A DNA stretch of 64,000 nt, taken from NCBI GenBank assembly GCA_019843655.1, contig JACDQD010000004.1:9982001-10046000 (forward strand), written 5' to 3'. How positions within the stretch are numbered: the stretch's first letter is position 1; every line of letters starts with the position of its first letter. This stretch comes from Lethocerus indicus (Eukaryota > Arthropoda > Insecta > Hemiptera > Belostomatidae). Under the pieces are notes generated by a model, which was given only the letters and a program-made list of their open reading frames with translations, did not search any database and was not told where the DNA came from. This document shows positions 55,966-64,000 of this stretch, one piece after another. The position numbers and the translations under genes are program-made.

Positions 55966-58900
55966 GCAATACATTGTGTTAATATAAATTATTAATTTGT
56001 TCCTATTTGTGATCTGTTGTCGAGGATTCTAAGTAGCAATTTGTAGCGTCATTCTGTACGTTTGAACCTCGTACGCGAATTCTACGTGAGTTTTCCTTCC
56101 ATGTGACCCAAGTACACACTAAGTCTCTCTCTAATCGTGAAATACGGCAGCCCACCTGTCCTTAGGTTCAACCGACTATATTAAGAAATCCTGTCCCCAT
56201 CTGGCCAAAAATAAATTTCGGCTCTCGATTCCATGAATAGTATCATTAATTTCGCTTATTGGATTTCACTTTGATGTGGAATCACAGCCACTGAATCGAC
56301 AGTTAACTTTCCCTATTTAAAAAAATATCGCTCTTAATTGACCATATACATTTGGAAAGTTGTACTTTGTGCCAACACGCTATACATGTAAATAGACTAA
56401 CAATAGACAAAAGTCTGGAAATTACTTAAACATATGTGTTATCTGCTCCTCCGTCAAGTTTACTCTCGAGAGCGTTTCCGTTTCATCCGGATGGTCTACT
56501 GTTGTTTTTTAATTGCATCACCTCCACTTTATTCTTTATAGAACACACTCTTTACAGAGGGATGTTGAAATATTCAGTTTATCTCCAGTACAGTAATTGG
56601 TAAAAACGGTCCAATGCGGTTTATTTGTCCTAAATATATAGTCGGTAAACAGAAGTAAGTAGAAATAATTATGCTTTAAAAAAGTCCTATAGCCATTAAG
56701 AAGACTATTTGTTGTGCCTTCTAATAAAAGAAAAACCATTACTGATTGTTTGCACCTATTCTACTCAGGATTAGTCCTATTAGTTCACTTTCCTTCCAAT
56801 AATAAGGTATATTACTTTAGTTCTACTAAAGTTATTCTCAATTAGGCTAACGCAATTATGCAGTAGTAAATGCGAGTTCCCTTTAAATCCCTCTTAGGCA
56901 AGCTAAAGCACGTCCCAATATAAAAGAGACTAATAAATCTTACGAATGATTCCTAACATGTGACCTAGATCAATATGACAGGCATAATCACCTTATTTAT
57001 AAAACGTTTAAAGCGGTTAAGGTGTCCGACATTTAACTTTTCATTATATACGATGAAGAACATACTCAACAGACGATAGGCAGGAAATAGACTGCGGTCA
57101 GCCCACTTACAGCCTATTTACAGTTAAATAAATAGCAGGCTCGGAACAGATAGAAACGATTATACGATCACTTAAGATGCCGTAGCAAGAAGTCGAAACC
57201 CACAATCTATAAAGTTGATATCGTGACCAGCTGTACAAAAATTAAGCCGAAATTCGCATTAAAAAATTGCGCATACCGTAGAACAAAAACTGGCGGTCCT
57301 CAGACCGCGCTTTCCCAAAGAACCTGCTCACTTATTATTGTCCTGTGAAATTATTATTCAAGAACTGCATAAAACCAACGATAACCATGTCGCATTTATT
57401 CGACTACCATGGCTACCCAAAAATTAGACCTGTGACAGAATGATATTCCGTCCGATGGTCCATTGATAGTTTCAAGAGTAGCAAATCTAACAGAACATAT
57501 CAAGAACGATTATTTCTTTTTTTCATCCTCGGTTTATGACCTACTTGGACACTCGTAATTGCGTTGCGAGGATTGGGTAAGGGATAGGTTTTTTAAACGC
57601 AGCTACACTTTCCAGCGACCTTGATTTTTTTTTCTATTTCTATTACATGTGAGGGAGAGTTTTTATTCCATTAAATTATGAAGTTTTGTATACTTTTGTT
57701 CCAATCCTGATTTACATATTATGTTTTAATGATATCCGATTAATCCATTGTAACCGTTTATATTCATATCTGATTGGAAAGCCACGAATTGAGTGCATTC
57801 ATTCAATTGAAATTCTCTTAAAATCATGGTAACAATTATATTAGTCGTAATTTATTGAATTGAAACGTAAGATGCTCGTCCATTGGTATTGACCACATTG
57901 TTTTGTCGAAGCGTTGAAACTATAATAGAAATGTTACGAAATAAGTTGCCTCCACTTACGAAACCTTAACGGGCGGTTCATTTATGGAAGTACAGAAACC
58001 TATTTTCGCATTCTATTTAGCCCTTGTATGAAAGTATAATGTACAATTAAAATTCAGGAATAAGAGCTTAGCGCCAACAGACTGCGCTTAGCACAGTCTC
58101 CATTCGCATAAATATTCTAAAACTAGGTTCTTATTTGTTTCAACTTTGAACCACTATTTTCACCACCTGAGACTTGAATTTTGGAATAATTAGTAGTATG
58201 AATATTAATTTTCAGATCGAGTAAATATGCGACTATTGCATATTATCCTCAACCCTCTCGTCGAGAGCCGATCCGCTTCGGTTACACCCTATCTACAGTA
58301 GAAGTTTAAGTGAAATAATGCTAATCATGTGAACCAAGCATCACACAGTGACAGTGCTTGGACAGTGTTAATCTGACAAAACTAGGAAGAGGCATGTTCA
58401 ACATATCAGACGAGCGATAATTTTCAAATCAGTAATGACATCACTATTGCTATTTTCTGTAGTGGCCATCAATGAAATGAACAGTGACGTTTCAGCTTAA
58501 GACTAATTGAAGGATTGGGGGGAACGAAAAAGCAAAAGGTTTATGACATTCCAAGCTAATACATTAAAACAATAATGACTATCGTGCACAATTTTGTAAT
58601 ATTTGAGATGGTGTAGGTAAAAATTATTTATATCAAATAATCGCTTATTAACACCGGTTGTCAAGAAACGATCGAGCTCACGGTCTAGCGAATAGATGAT
58701 CCATGTAATTTATACAATACCGGTAGGTCACGTTATCGTAAGTGTTGATAATTTTGAAGAATACAAATTTTACATCTTTGACCTCCGATTAAATACAATT
58801 GTTACAAATTATAAGAATTCCTACCGCCATAAAAAAATATTATTACCATTAATGGTTTGTCAAATAATTAATAAGGCGGAAAAAGAGGTAAGAAGTCGAG

Positions 58901-59082
58901 AATGTAGGGTTCTCTTAAGGTTTCACCGCACGTATCACCGGCAATACCAATATTTTCCAAGCCTTGTGTTGGTTCATGAATCCCGTGTTTTATACTTTAA
59001 AGGGTGATTTCGTAGTCGGTAAAAATGAACGTTAAACAGCCTGAAAATAATAAAAAAACTGAAATGAAAAGTGGGCACTCAC
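55966..59082 (-). other. Region between the two candidate promoters
   Basis: AT-rich non-coding DNA without recognised exons or repeats. Confidence 0.4.
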
Positions 59083-59275
59083 CTGACGATATAGAGGCGG
59101 CGCGAGAGCGACTGACCGCCGGTGAAATCAGTGGCCGGGACACCGCCTCCCCTTTCAACGCACTCTCTCTTTCCCTCTTTTTCCACCCGTCCTTCCTCTC
59201 ACTCCATCTCTCTCTCTCTATGATCACTTTCTTCTGCCGTGCCGAAACAAGGCGCTTCTTCCCTTCAACCGCCGA
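59083..59275 (-). other. Candidate non-coding first exon (distal)
   Basis: The leader of about 190 nt starts after the TATA box at 59.3 kb. It contains GAGAG-rich tracts and ends in GTCAG followed by donor GTGAGTG at 59082. Its high GC and CpG content contrasts with its flanks. It could splice to the acceptor at 36345, leaving an intron of about 22.7 kb. Confidence 0.45.
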
Positions 59276-59296
59276 CTATGAGGCGTCAGACGCCGC

Positions 59297-59303
59297 TTAT
59301 ATA
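59297..59303 (-). promoter_or_regulatory. TATA box of a minus-strand promoter (distal candidate)
   Basis: TATATAA on the minus strand, with a plausible start site about 25-30 bp downstream (near 59275). A GC-balanced, GA-rich leader ending in a consensus donor follows. It faces the secreted-protein gene and lies downstream of ADAT1, so it most likely drives that gene; this is inference. Confidence 0.5.
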
Positions 59304-59904
59304 ATGACCCCCACGAGGATCTAAATACGTAAGTTTGTTCCGCTTGACCCACAAACGTGAAATATTATATTACAGGTAATGCGTTTCATTGTAATAATGC
59401 CAGCGACGAGACAAATAAAATTGTTCCGATTTATAGGAAAGGTCCTAGGTTCGTTTCAAACCGCTGACGTGAATTTTCATTTATGGGTGCCCATAACGAG
59501 ATATTATTCACACATGGGTCGTACAATTAATAAATTGTCTTCAAACTATCCTTAGGTTACGAGTAATAAATGACATCTAATATATTAAGTTTGCGGCGTG
59601 CCTGTCTGTCCGTGGTCTCCTTGGTTACCACTGTATGTCAACATTATACCGAATTAAATCGGCCCGGGGTGGAACGGCACGGTTATATTGGGTCATATCA
59701 AGTCGCAGAGAATCCTATTGAGTTACATTGAGTCACTTCTGGCTTGTTTTCTAGACAGAGAAGATCTCTGGGACAGTGGCGTTTAAGTCGCCGAGGGGGG
59801 GGGGGATAGTGGATGGGTAACGGAGGAAAGAGAGGATTGGGATCAGCGGAAAGACGAAAATGAAATTTGTGAAATCGAGATTTTATAACTTGGTCGATTT
59901 GGTA

Positions 59905-60031
59905 AGATCTATCAAAGGAGTCTTGGGTTAGACCATAAGATGGTGCAGTTCGGTTAAAACCTATGAATAGAGTGTTGGGTTAGAACCTAAAGTAGATAAT
60001 CTATGTTTAAAACCTAAGAAAAAGAATCTTG
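59905..60031 (-). repeat. Minisatellite, right copy (inverted relative to left copy)
   Basis: On the minus strand this reads CTTTTTCTTAGGTTTTAAAC, then TTTAGGTTCTAACCCAACAC and further 26-27 bp units. It aligns along its length with 25975-26090 apart from one extra unit. It lies between the ADAT1 3' end and the candidate promoter at 59.3 kb. Confidence 0.7.
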
Positions 60032-60752
60032 GGAATTCAGAGGAGAATATTTAGTTATATTGCTTATAAATCATGCAACAATTATATACACAGGTAATGA
60101 TTAAATGATTGTGTACAAGAGAAATAATTTGATTGCATAATTAGAACAATGTGTACATATTTATATATACAAGTATAGAATTAAAAGGATATTCTTGATA
60201 AGACATATTTGTGTATATAAAGATTTAAAATTGATTGAATAATATTGCAAAAATAATTATATATAATATTACATATATATTAATCGAGCAGATATATGTA
60301 TACAGTATACAGTGTAAAGAACAAGGATCAATAAATGATAAGGCAATAATTATTCATATAAGATATATTTTTTTCTCTTAATGTTTAGAGCGCAATTATG
60401 CAGTCCTGATATGTGCTGTACCTTTAATATATTGTTATGTGATCCTACTGTAAGTAAGATAGTAATAATTGGGATCCTAGTCAGTAAATCTATGCTTATT
60501 CACATTTAATTATGCTTAAACTAGCCTAACCTATAATGCATACATTTTATATGACTACTAATCCAGTTGTTGAGTCCCAATTCACACAAAGGTTGAATAA
60601 TGCATTAGAATAGGAGTTTATTGGCATCAAACAGGATATATCAAATAATTTCCAATATGTTTAAAATTAGTGGTATGCAGGAAAATTTCAACTTATTTGA
60701 TATAGCAGGACACCAGTTGAAGAAAGGCCATTAATGAAAACAAAAGAAAGTT

Positions 60753-60758
60753 TTTATT
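60753..60758 (-). terminator. Poly(A) signal of ADAT1
   Basis: AATAAA on the minus strand, about 90 nt after the ADAT1 stop codon and in an AT-rich 3' UTR. It is the first canonical hexamer downstream of the stop. Confidence 0.55.
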
Positions 60759-60848
60759 CAAAAATATGATCCATTGCTGAAAAACAATACATTTCTTCAA
60801 TATTATTACTCTATCATTTACCCTTTAAATGTGGTATTAAGAGGGTGG

Positions 60849-61116
60849 TCACCTAAAATCCTCATGGTTGCAGAAGAATTGTTCCAGTTTAGGATCTTTA
60901 ATTGTCCATGTTCCCATATTTTCTTTAAATTGTTTCACTTTTTCCTGATAATTAATTGCCTTATCTTTCATTTGCCTATATGAAATACTTAGGTCAAATT
61001 TTGAAAGAGAAAGAAAAACACTGAAAAGTTCTCTTTTACATACACTAAGCATATTTTTCTTTGTTATTTTTTTTGTACAACCTTGTTTCAGACCCTCCAC
61101 AGCAACCTCATATTGC
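60849..61116 (-). CDS. Adat1: ADAT1 exon 4 (terminal)
   Basis: The acceptor CAG ends at 61117. The first base completes an Arg codon, followed by QYEVAVEGLKQG. The rest is Lys-rich and ends NYQEKVKQFKENMGTW, then IKDPKLEQFF, before TGA at 60849-60851. This matches the short C-terminal helix region of ADAT1 proteins (human: SYQEAW, then GSWIRNPPDYHQF). Confidence 0.88.
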
Positions 61117-63754
61117 CTGTTGAAAATAATAAATTATAGCATTATTGGCATCAAATAATGTTACATTTACATATTTCTATAACTCTATAATGTGAAAAAT
61201 TTTAATTATGAAACCAATTTCATTACTGAAGAATAACTCAAATATAAATCTGGAATATACAATTTATCACAGAAGAAAAGCCCCACTCCCTCAATATCTC
61301 AGTAAAAAATTTATCTATTATAAGAAAAATTTTTCGTTACATAATACATATTGAAGCTATGAAATTGTTTCTGTTTTTTTTAAATACATAGCACAATTAT
61401 GCTGCTACAGGATTTTTTTAAATGTTTAGAATTATTGTACTGAGATAAGATTCACAGACTTCAATGCAAACTGACCTAATAATTATTATTTCAATTACCT
61501 GACAAAATATGTGCAGCGAAGTGAGCAGGATAGGGATACAATAAAATGCAGAATCAAAATTAGTAATGATAAAATAAAAATTTAGTCATAAACTGCATAC
61601 ATAAGCATCTAATATTTGTAAAACAAATGTATGCAATTTGAAATAAAATAGTAAAATACATTTTGTATTTGTAATTTCAATTTTTTTTGTGTGTGCATGT
61701 AACTGGGCTATATGTATGCTGCATAAAACAATTTTGTATTTTTTCGTAGGCCCTGATTGCTTTCAAGATGGTGATAACTACGTTCAGTTGTGCTTTTTAT
61801 TAAATATGATTAAACTGAGTCACCTGTGAACCTTTTCTTTTTATTCTAAAGCTCAGTGACTATTGCATACAAAAATATTTCAAATATCCTTTAATCATCC
61901 ATAAATTTCACTTTATAAATTTATGAATAGTAACTCAAACAAATAAACAGTAACAAATAAAATGTCAATATTAAATTAAAAGAGTCATAATAACCTTTTT
62001 CCAATAATATTTTTATACCAAATGATGCTTGTAGGAGCTGGTTTGGATGACTGAGAAGCCAAATATCTCGAATGGCAGAAGACAAGCTTTGAGTGGTAGA
62101 TTTGTGGACATAAATTTGAAGTTTCTTGAAGTGAAGATCTTTGCACTAGTGCCCTATGTAATGCCTCTTCATTGAACTGTCCACCACCTCCCACTGTTAT
62201 TGAACTAAGAAATATTTGTTGACCATTGACTATGAGCATTGACAACAGAGCACCCTGCAATGCCATTATTTATAGATTTGAATATAAATACACTCATTGT
62301 AATTATGGCCACAACTTACAAAAAGGACAAAAAATTTTCAAACATTTGATAAGGTTGAAAATTAAAGAAACTAAGCAGGGCATAGGCAACATGTTATCAT
62401 ACAATATGATTGAAAATCAGATCGTATGGGTAATATACAAAACATAAAATCCATCATGCTATAAATTACATAAGACAATATCAAGTAACTGGTAGGGGAA
62501 TGTATCTATATATTCTTACCTAGAATTTATTCTAGTTAGAATTTATTCTTAGTAGAATTTATTCATACCTGCAGCCCAGTATATAACCAGCGAGCTATTT
62601 TATCACTACATGCTACTGATACTGTTGGATCACCTCTACCAGGCTTTGTCCTCACTGGACCAACAATATGGTAATGAATCCCATCAGATTTGTCATCTTG
62701 CCTCACATTAGTTGGTAGACATTTAGCCCCTGTCCTGTGGATATCTATAATATCGCCAATTTCATTTACATCACAATCAGTTATCTCTTTCATTGTCTTA
62801 ATTTCAAATGCTCCATCACAAACATCCACTTTAATTTTCTTCACTTTTCCTCCATTTTCTTCATTACTATTGAGTTTCCTCTTGGCCCCTAACATTGGCA
62901 TTATTGAGGCATCCCCACAAGGTACATGACTAGTGAATAAGTGGAATTTAATTTTTTCCCTCAAAATGCACTTGTGGTTATTATCAATTCCAGAAAAAAT
63001 GTCGGAAGATCCAGTTTTGTATGTTTTCTCAACTTCACCATACAAGTATCGTAAGAATGCTCGACGGGCCAATACCTAAAATTAAGACAAACATAAGCAC
63101 TTCTTCTAAATTTACACAACCCACTTTTTTGATATCATACATTGTCTTACATTCTCTCTTATTTATCAGTTAAGATCAGATATTCTCAATTGGGGATATA
63201 ATTGCAATAATTTTATTTGATTACTGTTATATGTTGACAACTGCTGCTACAATAATTTAACTGCAGACATCGATAACCATCTGACTGATCAGAAAACAAT
63301 CAAATGATTGTTGAAATATTAAAATATAATGTTCAAGGAGCATAAAAAGAAAATCTATTCAATTGAATCATTTTGTTTATTCATTATGCAAATATAAAAA
63401 ATTACAAGTGTCAACAAGAGATCTTGTTAATGTATTTACATTTAATGCATTTTATATGTATATAAAAATGAGATATAGTCTTCAAAAAAATGAATGAGTT
63501 ACCTCTGCATGTGAATCATTTATAACATTACCGTCTGATGACATGGATTGTCTTCCTATGCACTTAGTACCAGTAGCTAGGCTCACCACTTCTAATTCAA
63601 CAATATTACCATTCATTTTCTCAATCAGAATTGCTGACATGAGTGTCCACTCACATCCTTCCCTAGGTTTTGCACCAATTTTGCCTAAACTGTCGTATTT
63701 TTTGTAACAACTGTTAGCCACTGAATCACCAAATTCAAAATCCGTTTCCATCAT
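60849..63754 (-). CDS. Adat1: ADAT1-type tRNA adenosine deaminase (4 exons)
   Basis: Exons are 63503-63754, 62569-63075, 61995-62254 and 60849-61116, giving about 428 residues. Junction phases (0, 0, 2) are consistent and all introns are GT/AG. ADAT1 deaminates A37 next to the anticodon of eukaryotic tRNA-Ala to inosine. Visible family motifs are EWTLMSA and GTGTKCIG near the N terminus, HAE (zinc ligand and proton shuttle) split exactly at intron 1, PCGDASI (first Cys ligand), DIHRTGAKC, KPGRGDPT, and CSDKIARW (second Cys ligand) followed by LQGALLS. The C terminus (NYQEK, then W with IKDP) matches the ADAT1 tail. No double-stranded-RNA-binding domain is seen, which separates it from ADAR. 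The first in-frame ATGs are 63754 and 63751; no upstream in-frame ATG exists. The length is normal and all key residues are present, so it looks functional. Confidence 0.93.
61995..62254 (-). CDS. Adat1: ADAT1 exon 3
   Basis: Acceptor AG lies at 62256-62255 and donor GTTATT at 61994. The exon is 260 nt and leaves two bases of a split Arg codon. It starts GALLSMLIVNGQQIFLSSITVG, which continues the LQ of exon 2 into the conserved LQGALL strand, and includes FNEEALHRALVQRS, the usual ADAT1 helix after the beta strand. The end (ISWS-like IIWYKN) also fits the family. Confidence 0.9.
62569..63075 (-). CDS. Adat1: ADAT1 exon 2
   Basis: This exon is 169 whole codons between acceptor AG (63077-63076) and donor GTATGA (from 62568). 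It starts VLARRAFLRYLYGE, continuing the HAE helix. It contains PCGDASIMPM with the first zinc Cys, a charged low-conservation linker (KRKLNSNEENGGKVKK), IIDIHRTGAKCLP, KPGRGDPT, and CSDKIARWLYTGLQ with the second zinc Cys. Confidence 0.93.
63503..63754 (-). CDS. Adat1: ADAT1 exon 1
   Basis: This exon carries the start codon; two consecutive ATGs at 63754 and 63751 are both possible. It encodes FEFGDSVANSCYKKYDSL, then EWTLMSAILIE and VVSLATGTKCIG, and ends in NDSHAE. Donor GTAACT begins at 63502. The catalytic His and Glu are the last codons, in phase 0. The open frame continues upstream to about 63832 but without an ATG. Confidence 0.88.
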
Positions 63755-63845
63755 AATTGTATTACACAATGAATAATGTGCAGAATATAAAATTATAACT
63801 ACAGCGTTTAAGCAGTGATAAGCATCATTCAATAATAATTTCCAA

Positions 63846-63988
63846 CTAGGCTACTGTTTCTGGATTCCAAGCGTACTTCTGCCTGTAATTGATGTTGTTC
63901 AGCTCTTCCATGTCACTTTTATCTAAAATAAAGTCAACCTGAGAGTTAATTTCAATTCTCTCAGGAGTTACTGACTTTGGTATGACAC
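63846..63988 (-). CDS. Aldo-keto reductase, last coding exon (partial gene)
   Basis: This exon encodes 47 codons including the TAG stop. It follows an acceptor AG at 63990-63989 with a T-rich tract before it, and its first two bases complete a codon from an exon outside the window. The peptide begins VIPKSVTPERI, which is the conserved C-terminal NADPH-binding signature of the aldo-keto reductase superfamily (Lys-Ser binds the cofactor phosphate, Arg follows seven residues later). It continues INSQVDFILDKSDMEELNNIN, the usual last helix of that fold. The family makes cytosolic NAD(P)H-dependent carbonyl reductases; which member this is cannot be told from the tail. The stop lies only about 90 bp before the ADAT1 start on the same strand. 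The family call is firm; the substrate is unknown. Confidence 0.88.
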
Positions 63989-64000
63989 CTGTAATGAAAA

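Noticed and set aside
25975..60031. A 34-kb giant transposon with terminal inverted repeats
   Set aside because: The inverted sequences are minisatellites, not transposon ends. No transposase, integrase or polymerase is visible, and exons of one phase-consistent gene lie both inside (30.8-36.3 kb) and outside (24.9-25.5 kb).
60849..63754. ADAR rather than ADAT1
   Set aside because: No double-stranded-RNA-binding domain. The length and the RTGAKC and C-terminal NYQE...W motifs fit ADAT1.

Overview
This is eukaryotic nuclear DNA, most likely from an insect. It has widely spaced exons with GT/AG introns, long dinucleotide microsatellites, TATA-type promoters with non-coding first exons, and remnants of Penelope-like retroelements (PLEs) that carry hammerhead ribozymes. 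Nothing prokaryotic is present: no operons, CRISPR array or intact long ORFs. All supported genes lie on the minus strand. The species cannot be named from the sequence.

Layout from right to left, in the direction of transcription. (1) 63846-63988 is the last coding exon of an aldo-keto reductase whose other exons lie beyond the window. (2) 60849-63754 is a four-exon ADAT1-type tRNA adenosine deaminase of about 428 residues. It starts only about 90 bp after the reductase stop and keeps the zinc-ligand and catalytic motifs (HAE, PCGD, CSDK). (3) 24871-36341 holds five coding exons, all joined in phase 0, for a 311-residue secreted protein with no cysteines. It has a signal peptide, an RVKR furin-type site and a 60-residue Lys/Gly/Ala-rich segment. 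I do not recognise its family. Two candidate promoters with non-coding first exons lie upstream (TATA near 55958 and 59297), giving a first intron of about 19 or 23 kb.

The rest (1-23270, the large introns, and 36345-59080) is non-coding. It holds microsatellites, a 62-64 bp tandem repeat near 10.4 kb, a 28-bp direct repeat near 37.2/37.9 kb, and PLE debris. The best PLE piece is at 52370-52925: the C-terminal end of a GIY-YIG ORF followed by a hammerhead ribozyme with an intact core (52872-52908). A decayed inverted copy lies at 53436-53471, and further decayed copies are scattered from 5 kb to 48 kb.

Base texture is not uniform. Two stretches, about 23275-25890 and 60050-63990, are visibly CpG-poor and AT-rich, as expected for methylated gene bodies. 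The facing edges of both are marked by the same 26-27 bp minisatellite, in opposite orientation.
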